Assembly: GCA_024681515.1 (NCBI GenBank)
Contig: JAILAR010000174.1
Location: 124,001 to 188,000 of the forward strand
DNA: 64,000 nucleotides
From: Eubacterium sp.
GTDB taxonomy: Bacteria; Bacillota; Clostridia; Lachnospirales; Lachnospiraceae
Direction: 5' to 3'
A program made the position numbers and the translations under genes. Shown one piece after another: positions 17,526-26,641 of the stretch; within the stretch, counting starts at the first letter, position 1; every line of letters starts with the position of its first letter. The notes beneath the pieces are model-generated. The model had not been told where the DNA came from. It was given only the letters and a program-made list of their open reading frames with translations, and did no database searches.

Positions 17526-18407
17526 TCATTCAATTCCACGCTTCGTCAGAGTTACGGAATCAATCAGCTCCCGAAGCTCCGAATAGTCTCTGTCCGGATT
17601 CTTCTTCTCAGCAATCTCCAGCACCTTCCGGGACAGTTTCAGATAAATGTCTCTCTCCGTCCCTTCCAGAACACCGAGGTGTCCCCGAACCGTAGCCACA
17701 TCCCCACGTTCCGCCGGTCCCGTCAGCTGGCGCACCGGTCCTTTTTCCGCAATCCCACGTGCATTGTCCAGAAAGAGTCCTGCCAGTGCTTTCTCCGCTT
17801 CATCCGCCGAGAAGCCACAGTGCTCCAGTTCTTCGGCCGCAGCCGCATAAAGTCCGCACACCAGATTACTTGCCATCACGGCTGAGGCATGATACCGCAC
17901 CTTATCTTCTGCGGAAATGGGCCTGCATGCAAGTCCGATCCCGGAAAGCGTCTGCAGCCAGAAATCCAGATACTTCGCATTTCCTTCTACGGTAAAATAA
18001 GCGTTGGCCAGGGTTTCATATGCTGTTTCCCTGTCTGAGATCGCATACAGCGGATGGATCGAATAACCGAAGGCCTCGGTCTCTGCAAAAACCTCGGAAG
18101 AAAGCGCGCCGCTGCAGTGGACAAGAATCTTCCCCGAAAGAGATTCGGTATCGGCAAGTTCCTTCACAACTGAAGAAATCGCCTGATCACTGACCGTCAG
18201 AAAGATCGCATCACATTCCGTCAGTAACGAATGGACAGATTCATAAACCGCAGCACCGGTCCATCCGGCCGCTTCCTCTGCACGTTCCCGTGTCCGGTTA
18301 TAATATCCCATAACGGAAAGACCGTGTTCCCGAAAATACCGACCCAGCGTACAGCCCACACGGCCGGCGCCGTAAAAACCAATTCTGAGAGGATCTGTCA
18401 TAGCCAC
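17526..18407 (-). CDS. Rossmann-like/DUF2520 reductase, probable PanG-type ketopantoate reductase
   Basis: 293 residues. N-terminal NADP-binding Rossmann fold with GFYGAGRVGCTLGRYF and Arg-rich YYNRTRERAEEA (NADP preference), then an all-helical DUF2520 domain (about 130-260; SIHPLYAISD, KVRYHASAVMASNL). This architecture is related to pyrroline-carboxylate and ketopantoate reductases. No classical panE is in the cluster, and the gene sits just upstream of panB, so I infer it reduces ketopantoate to pantoate as described for PanG of Francisella and relatives. Ribosome site GAGG. Confidence 0.75.
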   Translation of the reverse strand: MAMTDPLRIGFYGAGRVGCTLGRYFREHGLSVMGYYNRTRERAEEAAGWTGAAVYESVHSLLTECDAIFLTVSDQAISSVVKELADTESLSGKILVHCSGALSSEVFAETEAFGYSIHPLYAISDRETAYETLANAYFTVEGNAKYLDFWLQTLSGIGLACRPISAEDKVRYHASAVMASNLVCGLYAAAAEELEHCGFSADEAEKALAGLFLDNARGIAEKGPVRQLTGPAERGDVATVRGHLGVLEGTERDIYLKLSRKVLEIAEKKNPDRDYSELRELIDSVTLTKRGIE

Positions 18408-18410
18408 CTC

Positions 18411-18457
18411 GTTTCCATGCTTTACTCTTCCGATTTCAGTTCGTGCTTTTTGATGGT
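18411..18457 (-). repeat. dispersed intergenic element, truncated copy E (5' half)
   Basis: Directly after the TAA of the sensor kinase gene: ACCATCAAAAAGCACGAACT, a small ACT...AGT hairpin, GAGTAAAGCATGG, then GAAACGAGG, the ribosome site of the DUF2520 gene. The 3' arm of the long stem and the GC hairpin are missing. Confidence 0.7.
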
Positions 18458-21400
18458 TTACGCCTTCTTCAGCGCCCTGTAGGTATCGATCATATCCAGG
18501 ATTGCATCCATATTCGCTTCCTTTGCCTGATCTGCCAGAGCCTGAAGGAATTCCGTATCCTCAGTTCCGTATCGGTTTTGAGCCAGCTGCTCCAGTTCTC
18601 CTGCGATACCCGCTATATCGGAATTCTTTGCCATGGCACTGATCCTGGTCAGAGAAGCCTCCTCCACCCGCTCCTTCAATACCGGCTCAGACGTAGTTTC
18701 CTCAGTTGGAGCATTCGTCTCTCCCTTGTCAGCAGAGATTTCTCCGCCGATTTCACTTCTTTGTTCACCGGTCAGCGTCTCTGTATTACCACGTTTCTGT
18801 TCCCCTGCCTGCGCACCCGCATTTCCGGGTTTCTGTGTATAAACGAAATCATGAGTCTGTCCCTGCTGATCCACGGCAAAATCCAGATACTCCGATACCG
18901 CATTCAGAATATCATCCAGCATCCGCACCAGAGACGGCAGATTATCCCGAACATACCCTTTATTTCCGATATTGATGGCCGCATCTACGCGGGAGATCAA
19001 ATTCACCAGTTCCGTAGCGCCGATGTTCTGGGCGCCTGTACGAACGCTGTGCAGGCGGCTTCGGAAGGAACGGTAATTCTTGTTAAACTTGCTCTGCAGC
19101 TCCTCCGGCGCATTCTGGTTCTGATCATAGAAGGTACTCAGGATCCGGTTGTATACCTCGATACTTCCGCCGATCCTTTCCAGCGTACCCGCCACATCCA
19201 GATACGCCTGAAGTCCCTCCAGTCCCTCACGATATCTGGACTCATTCATATAATTGGAAAGTTCTACCGAACGGAAATGAATTTTATCCGCGGGTAAAAA
19301 CCTTTTTGCCAGAGTCGCCAGGGCAACTATATCCAGCGGTTTGACGATCACATCCGAGAATCCCGTCTCCATCAGCCGGTCATGATCCTCCCGGATCGCA
19401 TCCTCCGTCATGGCGATGATCGGCAGGTCCCGAATTCCTTCCTTCGCCAGCTCCCGGATCTCATGCAGAGCATCCTCACCGCTCATTACCGGCATGGACA
19501 GATCCATGAATACCATGTCATAATCCTGATTCATGACCATATCCAACGCACCGACACCCGATGTTGCCACATCCGCACGAACCTCCAGCTGCTTCAGAAC
19601 GCCTACGGCAACCGCACGGCTGATCTCGATGTCATCCACCAGAAGCATATTTACCTCCGGAAGCAGCATCTTCTCTGCTTCTTCCCGTGTCACACGGTCC
19701 GGAGTCTCCGGTCCGGACGCCAGCGGAACACTGTCATCCGACGGACGGGCCTGTTTCAGGGAAACAGTGAACGTGGAACCCGCACCGTAGGTACTCTCCA
19801 CTTCCAGTTCTCCTCCCTGGATCTCCGCCAGCTGCTTGGCTATGGCAAGATTGATCCCGCTACCGGTGTAACCGGTCTGTTTCTTGCTGTCCGCTATATT
19901 ATACACTTCGAAAATGTGCTGCAGCCGTTCCTTCTGGATACCGATACCTGTATCGGAAATGCTGAACACCAGTGTATCTTTTTCCTTTGAATCCATGTTC
20001 CGGTAACAGTCCACAAACAGAGTGATGGTTCCCTCTTTGGTGTATTTCTGTGCATTATCCGTCAGGATCTCCAGGATTCGTTTGATCTTGTCATAATCAC
20101 CGATCATGATATCCGGGATATTTTCCCCCAGATCCACCAGAAAACGTACCGGCCGGTCCGTCAGGGTATTGATCAGACTGTCGGAAATGTCACAGACCAA
20201 CGTCGTAATGGAATACGGCGCCTCTGTCACCGTCACCTTTCCTGCTTCCAGACGAGCCAGCTGGATGGTCTCATCCACCTTCCCCAAAATATCCTGTCCG
20301 GAATCCACAATGACCTTCAGGTTCTGCTGCCGAACCTCCTTGCTCTCCTCATGCTGCAGATTCTCCGCCAGACTGATTATGGCATTGATGGGAGTTTTGA
20401 TCTCGTTGCTCATGTGTGCCAGGAAATCCGTCTTTGCCGAACTGGACTTTACCGCCACTTCATGCTCCTTTTCCAGTTTCTGGATTTCCCGGTTCTGACC
20501 GGTCACACGCCGCTGGAACCAGACAAGTCCCAGAGCCACGACCAGCACAAGAACAACCAGCATCGACAGAACCGCGATCTTGACCCATGTCATTTCAAAG
20601 AAACCGAATTCCTTATCGATGGTAAATGTAATCCCCTGCTCACTGTGGTATCCGTCTCCATTGACCGCACTCACCGTAAAGGTATAGGTTCCTCCGTCCA
20701 GATTCGTATAAACCGCCTGCATGGGATCCGCCGGCGTAATGGTGATCGGCGTACTGTCAAAGCCCTGCAGCATATACTCCACCTGAATATTCTCCCGGTT
20801 AGTATAACTGAGCACGGCAAAGGAGATCGATACACGCTGCGTCCCGGAAGGGATCTTCAGACTTCCGCCGATCTGATCAAAATGATAGACAGTATCATCC
20901 ACATTGATCTCCGAAACCGTCAGCTTCGGAGACGTATCGTTTTCATACACCGAATCCGTCGGAACCATGTAGATCCCGCCGTCACAGCAGAGATACAGCA
21001 TATGATCCCGGATCACATTATGAGAATACAGGGTAATACTTCTGGCAAGTCCGTCACCCTGTGCATAATAGCGTCCCGAGATCCCTTCTGTTGAAAGAAG
21101 CTCGGTCTCCGTGGTCCGGAGTACGCCCTTGGAACCGACGATCCACATGGAATCCCCGTCCTGTGTGGAATCGATCAGAATGTCATAGATATTATTTGAA
21201 AAATCGATATTGCTGACCGCACGAATGCTCTCTGTAAAAAGAGACAGTCCGTTATCCGTACCGATCCAGAGCCCTTCCGATCCCGGCACGATACAGGTGA
21301 TCACATTGGATGTAAGTCCGTCCTCTTCGGTATAGGAACGTACCTTTTGATTCTCATTTTTATACTCGATCACATAGATGCCGCCGCCGTCCGAACCTGC

Positions 21401-22867
21401 AAACAGCCTTCCGTCCGGAGCCTCATACATGCAGTTAATATTGGGGTATTCCAGTCCGTCTTTCTGTTCATAGCTGCGGATCAGTTCCTCGTCCTGTCCC
21501 AGGATCGTGATCCCATCCTCCGTTGCAACGGCGATGGACCCGTCACTCAGCTGAAGGGTACTGTTCACCTGATTGGTCTGCAAGGGGCCGGTACGGCCGA
21601 AGGTCTGGATCTCCCCACCCGGAGTATAGCGGACAATACCAAAACGACGAGAAGTGGATACCCAGATATTTCCCTGAGAATCCCGCATAACATCCTTCAC
21701 ACTGGCACCGGACAGATATTCCGTCAGTTTATTCTTCTCACTCTTAAAATTGGAATCCAGGATAATAAGGCCGTCATCCGTTCCGATGAAGGTCTTCACA
21801 CCAAATGCCCGGATGCAGTTGGTACCTGCTCCGGCGATCCCGTAACGTTCATTAAAATTCCGGAACTTGCTCCGTCCCAGAAAAAGCAGCCCCATTCGGC
21901 TGGAAGCAAACCAGTAATCCCCTTCATAATCCATGATCATGGAAGAAATATAACGGTTGATGGCCGCATCATAGAGCTGGATAAACTTGTGATCGGAATT
22001 GAAATATCCGATCCCGCTTTCAGCACATACAAAAAGCTGCTTCCCATCGTAATACAGGGAATTGATCCCGTCCTTGGCCGAGGTCAGGATCTCATACTGA
22101 AGCCCACGGTCGATATGGATCACTTCGGTTCCGAGGGTACCGAGATAGACAGATCCGTCCTCCATACCGAGAATACAGGACAGTTCTTCCTGTGCGTACT
22201 TCTCCGAAGAATATCTCAGGATCTGACCCGCTTCGTTTCGCAGAAAGAAATGATTATTGTTGTCGATCCCCCAGAGCAGCTCCCCTGCGATGGTGATCTT
22301 TTTTACATTTACCCCTTCCAGATCCTTCACCGGGAGCAAACGGTTTTCCAGGGTATCCACAGTATAGAGTCCGTTTCCGGTAGCCACATAGACGGTGCCG
22401 TCCGGTCCGGCCACTACATCATGAATACTCTTGATCCCGTCATAATAATCCGATGTAAAATGCTGCACTTCACTGCCCTTCATACAGAAGAGGCCATAGT
22501 TATTGGTGGAGATCCAGAGACGATCCTCCGCATCCTGGAACAGGTCATTGATAAAATACACATCTGCCTTATCCGTGTCCCAGAGATTGAAGATCTTAAA
22601 TTCCTTCCCGTTGAACCGGTACAGGCCGCCATCGGTCCCGACCCAGAGATAACCGGATCGTGTCTGAAGGATACAGTTTACTTCAGTACTTCCGAGACCG
22701 TTTTCCTGATTGTAGACCGTCTGTTTGTAATCCGACAGGAAAATATCCTTTGCCGCGGCTTCCACGCGCTCACATGGTACAGAGAAAACAGAAAGCACGG
22801 CAAGCAGGCATGCCAGAATGCATGCCAGAGCCTTCCGTGCTATGTGTTTACATCTGCGTTCTCTCAA
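18458..22867 (-). CDS. hybrid sensor histidine kinase with two-component-regulator propellers
   Basis: About 1,469 residues from a TTG start (22867, AAGGGG 6 nt upstream, giving a classic signal peptide MRERRCKHIARKALACILAC); in-frame starts at 22903 and 22921 lie inside the upstream peptidase gene. Order: signal peptide; extracellular reg_prop beta-propellers (about 38-690, repeated GLWIGTDNGL-type motifs); Y_Y_Y domain (about 680-745); membrane helix (about 753-778); HisKA (about 805-875); HATPase with intact TDNAQKYT and DTGIGI; receiver with FMDLSMP and VKPLD; Hpt-like domain (LHSVRTGAQNIGA); Glu-rich tail. Architecture is that of carbohydrate-sensing hybrid kinases, but a typical C-terminal AraC output is absent. 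Oddity: the H-box reads AHMSNEIKTP, with Asn821 at the normal phospho-His position. Confidence 0.88.
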   Translation of the reverse strand: MRERRCKHIARKALACILACLLAVLSVFSVPCERVEAAAKDIFLSDYKQTVYNQENGLGSTEVNCILQTRSGYLWVGTDGGLYRFNGKEFKIFNLWDTDKADVYFINDLFQDAEDRLWISTNNYGLFCMKGSEVQHFTSDYYDGIKSIHDVVAGPDGTVYVATGNGLYTVDTLENRLLPVKDLEGVNVKKITIAGELLWGIDNNNHFFLRNEAGQILRYSSEKYAQEELSCILGMEDGSVYLGTLGTEVIHIDRGLQYEILTSAKDGINSLYYDGKQLFVCAESGIGYFNSDHKFIQLYDAAINRYISSMIMDYEGDYWFASSRMGLLFLGRSKFRNFNERYGIAGAGTNCIRAFGVKTFIGTDDGLIILDSNFKSEKNKLTEYLSGASVKDVMRDSQGNIWVSTSRRFGIVRYTPGGEIQTFGRTGPLQTNQVNSTLQLSDGSIAVATEDGITILGQDEELIRSYEQKDGLEYPNINCMYEAPDGRLFAGSDGGGIYVIEYKNENQKVRSYTEEDGLTSNVITCIVPGSEGLWIGTDNGLSLFTESIRAVSNIDFSNNIYDILIDSTQDGDSMWIVGSKGVLRTTETELLSTEGISGRYYAQGDGLARSITLYSHNVIRDHMLYLCCDGGIYMVPTDSVYENDTSPKLTVSEINVDDTVYHFDQIGGSLKIPSGTQRVSISFAVLSYTNRENIQVEYMLQGFDSTPITITPADPMQAVYTNLDGGTYTFTVSAVNGDGYHSEQGITFTIDKEFGFFEMTWVKIAVLSMLVVLVLVVALGLVWFQRRVTGQNREIQKLEKEHEVAVKSSSAKTDFLAHMSNEIKTPINAIISLAENLQHEESKEVRQQNLKVIVDSGQDILGKVDETIQLARLEAGKVTVTEAPYSITTLVCDISDSLINTLTDRPVRFLVDLGENIPDIMIGDYDKIKRILEILTDNAQKYTKEGTITLFVDCYRNMDSKEKDTLVFSISDTGIGIQKERLQHIFEVYNIADSKKQTGYTGSGINLAIAKQLAEIQGGELEVESTYGAGSTFTVSLKQARPSDDSVPLASGPETPDRVTREEAEKMLLPEVNMLLVDDIEISRAVAVGVLKQLEVRADVATSGVGALDMVMNQDYDMVFMDLSMPVMSGEDALHEIRELAKEGIRDLPIIAMTEDAIREDHDRLMETGFSDVIVKPLDIVALATLAKRFLPADKIHFRSVELSNYMNESRYREGLEGLQAYLDVAGTLERIGGSIEVYNRILSTFYDQNQNAPEELQSKFNKNYRSFRSRLHSVRTGAQNIGATELVNLISRVDAAINIGNKGYVRDNLPSLVRMLDDILNAVSEYLDFAVDQQGQTHDFVYTQKPGNAGAQAGEQKRGNTETLTGEQRSEIGGEISADKGETNAPTEETTSEPVLKERVEEASLTRISAMAKNSDIAGIAGELEQLAQNRYGTEDTEFLQALADQAKEANMDAILDMIDTYRALKKA

Positions 22868-22877
22868 ATCCGTCCCC

Positions 22878-24305
22878 TTACGCTTCCCGCAGGAATACCT
22901 CATATCCCTTTTCCGTCTCAAAGATATCTGCCTTGGAAGTCACTTCCCAGGGAGCATGCATATTCAGTACCGCCACACCACAGTCGATCACTTCCATGCC
23001 ATACAGTGACAGAATGTATGCGATGGTTCCGCCGCCGCCCATATCGACCTTGCCGAGTTCCGCCGTCTGGTAATATACATTTTCCTTCTCGAGGATTCCC
23101 CGGATCCGTCCGATGTACTCTGCATTTGCATCATTGGAGCCGGACTTTCCGCGAGCACCGGTAAATTTGTTGAACACCATACCTCTTCCAAGGAATGACG
23201 CATTCTTATCCTCAAAGCAGGAGGAATACAGCGGGTCATAACCGGCGCTGACATCCGAAGAAAGCATGCTGGAATTGGCAAGACACCGGCGAAGGGTCAG
23301 CGGACTGTCATCTCCGGTCAGTGCAAGGATTTCAGCCACTGTATTCTCAAAGAATTTGGACTGCATACCTGTAGCACCTACGGAACCGATCTCCTCCTTG
23401 TCCACCAGCAGCGTGCAGGCCGTCTTTGTCAGCCGGGTCTGCTTCTGGTTCAGCATGGCCACCAGACTGGTATAGGCGCAGACCTTGTCATCCTGTCCGT
23501 ACGCCAGGATCATGGAGCGGTCGATGCCCATATCCCGCGGCTTTCCGGCCGGAACGATCTCCAGCTCTGCGGACATAAAGTCCTCCTCGGACATGTCATA
23601 TTTTTCCTTCAAAAGCTGAAGGACCGTCTGCTTTACATTTTCCTCTTTCTTATCCTTTTTGTCTTTCTCGTCTTTCTCGGACTTGCTCTTCTCGATCTTA
23701 AAGGGTCTGGAAGCGATCAGAAGATCCAGATTCTCACCCTCAACAGCTTTAGCTGCGGTCTTTGCCATCTGATCCTGTGCCAGATGGATCAGGATATCCG
23801 TCACACAGAATACCGGATCATTTTCTTCCTCCCCGATCACCACATCCATCACGGTGCCGTCTGTCTTCGCCACTACGCCGTGGATCGCCAGCGGAAGCGT
23901 AACCCACTGATACTTCTTGATGCCACCGTAATAATGGGTATCCAGATAAGCAAGATCATTCTTCTCATAGAGCGGATTCTGCTTCACATCCAGACGGGGA
24001 GAATCCAGATGAGCCCCCAGGATGTTCATACCCTTCTCCAGCGGTTCCTTTCCGATCTGGAACAGAGCTACCGTCTTCTTCATATTTACGGCATAGATCT
24101 TATCGCCGGTCTTCAGTTTTTTCTTTGCCGCTACTGCTTCCTCCAGGGAAATGTAACCGGCTTTCTTTGCCTGCTCAACAATATACTTTGTACCCTCACG
24201 TTCGGTCTTTCCGAGGAACAGATATTCCTTATAACCCTCGCAGAGGTCTTCCAGTTTCTTCAAGTCCTTCTTTCCGTAGGATTTCCATGCATTTGCGCGT
24301 TCCAT
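22878..24305 (-). CDS. M18 family aminopeptidase
   Basis: Zinc aminopeptidase removing N-terminal, often acidic, residues; cytosolic. 475 residues. Metal ligands lie in GAHLDSPRLD, VDKEEIGSVG, SSDVSAGYDPLY and the C-terminal NMHAPWEVTSKAD. Start 24305 has AAGGAG 7 nt upstream; the upstream in-frame extension has none. A Lys/Glu/Asp-rich low-complexity stretch (about residues 201-225) is inserted in the middle, in the place of a surface loop. It has its own promoter and is followed by the sensor kinase start about 10 nt after its stop. Confidence 0.93.
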   Translation of the reverse strand: MERANAWKSYGKKDLKKLEDLCEGYKEYLFLGKTEREGTKYIVEQAKKAGYISLEEAVAAKKKLKTGDKIYAVNMKKTVALFQIGKEPLEKGMNILGAHLDSPRLDVKQNPLYEKNDLAYLDTHYYGGIKKYQWVTLPLAIHGVVAKTDGTVMDVVIGEEENDPVFCVTDILIHLAQDQMAKTAAKAVEGENLDLLIASRPFKIEKSKSEKDEKDKKDKKEENVKQTVLQLLKEKYDMSEEDFMSAELEIVPAGKPRDMGIDRSMILAYGQDDKVCAYTSLVAMLNQKQTRLTKTACTLLVDKEEIGSVGATGMQSKFFENTVAEILALTGDDSPLTLRRCLANSSMLSSDVSAGYDPLYSSCFEDKNASFLGRGMVFNKFTGARGKSGSNDANAEYIGRIRGILEKENVYYQTAELGKVDMGGGGTIAYILSLYGMEVIDCGVAVLNMHAPWEVTSKADIFETEKGYEVFLREA

Positions 24306-24375
24306 AACAAGACTCCTTCCCATCATATTGCTTTTATATAATGCATTTGAGATAAACAAAAATCATCAACTAATT

Positions 24376-24405
24376 ATTATAACACACGTCCCCGCTTTGA
24401 ATCAA
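24376..24405 (-). promoter_or_regulatory. promoter of M18 aminopeptidase
   Basis: Minus strand TTGATT (24400-24405), 18 nt, TATAAT (24376-24381) with TGT before it (extended -10). Confidence 0.75.
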
Positions 24406-24434
24406 ACACTGCGAAAACACATCATATTCGACAG

Positions 24435-26591
24435 TTAAATGATCATCGACAGACCGATCCTCTTGCGTTTCATATCCACGGAAAGCACCTTGACGGTAAC
24501 CACATCTCCCACCGATACCACATCCAGCGGATGCCTCACAAATTTCTTGTTGGTCAGCTGGCTGATGTGGACCAGACCGTCCTGATGCACTCCGATATCC
24601 ACGAATGCCCCAAAGTCGATGACATTCCGAACCGTTCCCTTCAGGATCATACCCTCGGTCAGGTCCTTCATGTCCAGGACATCCGTACGAAGCACCGGCT
24701 GCGGCATATCCGCACGGGGATCCCGTCCGGGACGTGTCATTTCCGCAACCATATCACGAAGGGTCGGTTCACCGATGCCCAGCTCTGCCGCGGTCTGTTT
24801 ATAATCCTTAACGAAGATCACTGCCTTCCCTTCCCGTACATCCTGCAGAGAGAAATTGCAGGCCTTCATCAGCTGCGAAGCCGCTTCATAGCTTTCAGGA
24901 TGCACACCGGTGTTATCCAGCGGATTACTTCCGTTTCGGATCCGGAGGAAGCCTGCACACTGCTCATAGGCTTTGGGGCCCAGTTTCGGGACTTTGAGCA
25001 GCTGCTTTCTCTCCGTGAATCCCCCCTCCTGCTCACGATATGCCACAATGTTCTTTGCTATGGGCTTGGAGATTCCGGAAATGTATTCCAGCAAAGAAGC
25101 GGAGGCGGTGTTCAGATCCACGCCCACCTGGTTCACGCAGTCTTCCACTACGCCGCCCAACGCTTCCTTCAGTTTCTTCTGATTCATGTCATGCTGGTAC
25201 TGTCCCACACCGATGGATTCCGGCGTGATCTTCACCAGCTCCGCCAGAGGATCCTGCAGACGTCGTGCGATGGAAGCCGCACTTCTCTGTCCCACATCAA
25301 AGTTCGGGAATTCCTCCGTAGCCAGCGCACTTGCGGAGTAGACCGAAGCTCCGGCTTCATTTGTGATCACATAGGCAATCTGACGGGAAGGCTCTTCCTT
25401 CCGGATCTCCTCCAGCAGCTCTGCCACGATCTGTTCGGACTCCCGGGATGCGGTTCCGTTTCCGATGGAAATAAGATCGATATTATACTTCCGTACCATT
25501 TTCTTGACCGTATCCTTTGCGGCACGGATCTTCACCGGATTCGTGGGCTGGGTCGGGAAGACCACTGCCGTATCCAGTACCTTGCCCGTGGGATCGGTGA
25601 CTGCCAGCTTGCAGCCGGTACGGAACGCCGGATCCCATCCGAGTACGGTTTTTCCTGCGATGGGCGGCTGCATCAGAAGCTGGCGCAGATTCTTACCGAA
25701 GACGGTAATGGCACCATCCTCCGCATTTTCCGTCAGCATGGAACGGATTTCCCTCTCGATGGCCGGTGCAATGAGACGGCTGTATGCATCCGCGACTGCT
25801 TCCTTCAGATAAGGTGCCGTGGGGGCCTTCGGATCGTGGATCCTCTGCTTTTCCAGATATGCGATGATATCCTCCTCCGGAGCCATGATGGAGACACTGA
25901 GCATCTTCTCATTTTCACCTCGGTTGAGTGCAAGTACACGATATCCCGTGATCTTTCCCAGAGGCTCCTGGAAGTCATAATAGGTCTCATACGGCGACTC
26001 TGCCTCCGGATCCTTTGCCAGAGACTTGATCACGCCCTTCTTCATGGTATGCTCCCGGATCCAGGTACGGTAATCTGCCTCGTCGGAGATTCCCTCAGCT
26101 ATGATATCCATCGCTCCCTGGATCGCCTCCTTCTCGGAAGCAACGCCCTTCTCCTCGGAAATGTATTTCCTAGCCTCCGCTTCCACATCTGTCCCCGGCT
26201 GCTCCAGTATCAGGATATTCGCCAACGGCTCCAGTCCCTTCTCCTTTGCCACACTGGCGCGGGTCTTTCTCTTCTGCTTATACGGACGGTAGAGATCCTC
26301 CACCGCGACCAAAGTCTGCGCATCACGGATGGCCTTTTCCAGCTCCTCCGTAAGTTTCCCTTGTTCCTGGATCGAAGCGATCACGGCTTCCTTCCGCTCC
26401 TCCAGATTCCGCAGATAGGCGAGCCGCTCACCCAGGGTACGCAGTTGTTCATCGTTCAGAGATCCCGTAACCTCCTTCCGGTACCGTGCGATAAAGGGGA
26501 TCGTGCATCCCTCATCGATCAGCTTGACTGCCGCTTCTACCTGTGCTTCTCTGACGCCGAGCTCTCCGGCGATCACTTTGTTAATGTTCAT
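24435..26591 (-). CDS. tex: Tex family RNA-binding transcription accessory protein
   Basis: Cytosolic nucleic-acid-binding protein implicated in transcription of stress and toxin genes. 718 residues, normal for the family. N-terminal helical domain, YqgF/RuvX-like fold (GWDPAFRTGCKLAV, about 320-450), helix-hairpin-helix region (VDLNTASASLLEYISGI), second HhH, and C-terminal S1 domain (GMILKGTVRNVIDFGAFVDI). Ribosome site GGAGG. It follows the ABC exporter pair after 50 nt. Confidence 0.95.
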   Translation of the reverse strand: MNINKVIAGELGVREAQVEAAVKLIDEGCTIPFIARYRKEVTGSLNDEQLRTLGERLAYLRNLEERKEAVIASIQEQGKLTEELEKAIRDAQTLVAVEDLYRPYKQKRKTRASVAKEKGLEPLANILILEQPGTDVEAEARKYISEEKGVASEKEAIQGAMDIIAEGISDEADYRTWIREHTMKKGVIKSLAKDPEAESPYETYYDFQEPLGKITGYRVLALNRGENEKMLSVSIMAPEEDIIAYLEKQRIHDPKAPTAPYLKEAVADAYSRLIAPAIEREIRSMLTENAEDGAITVFGKNLRQLLMQPPIAGKTVLGWDPAFRTGCKLAVTDPTGKVLDTAVVFPTQPTNPVKIRAAKDTVKKMVRKYNIDLISIGNGTASRESEQIVAELLEEIRKEEPSRQIAYVITNEAGASVYSASALATEEFPNFDVGQRSAASIARRLQDPLAELVKITPESIGVGQYQHDMNQKKLKEALGGVVEDCVNQVGVDLNTASASLLEYISGISKPIAKNIVAYREQEGGFTERKQLLKVPKLGPKAYEQCAGFLRIRNGSNPLDNTGVHPESYEAASQLMKACNFSLQDVREGKAVIFVKDYKQTAAELGIGEPTLRDMVAEMTRPGRDPRADMPQPVLRTDVLDMKDLTEGMILKGTVRNVIDFGAFVDIGVHQDGLVHISQLTNKKFVRHPLDVVSVGDVVTVKVLSVDMKRKRIGLSMII

Positions 26592-26641
26592 AACTTCCTC
26601 CGCTATATTCTTCTGTTTTAATCCGCGTTTCTGATTCTGTT

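Noticed and set aside
21347..23164. 605-residue plus-strand reading frame opposite the sensor kinase
   Set aside because: Antisense shadow without promoter or ribosome site; composition is rich in His/Arg/Ile as typical of mirrored frames.
24531..26621. 696-residue plus-strand reading frame opposite tex
   Set aside because: Lies fully antisense to a clear Tex gene, has no ribosome site and no recognisable motif; a shadow of codon bias.
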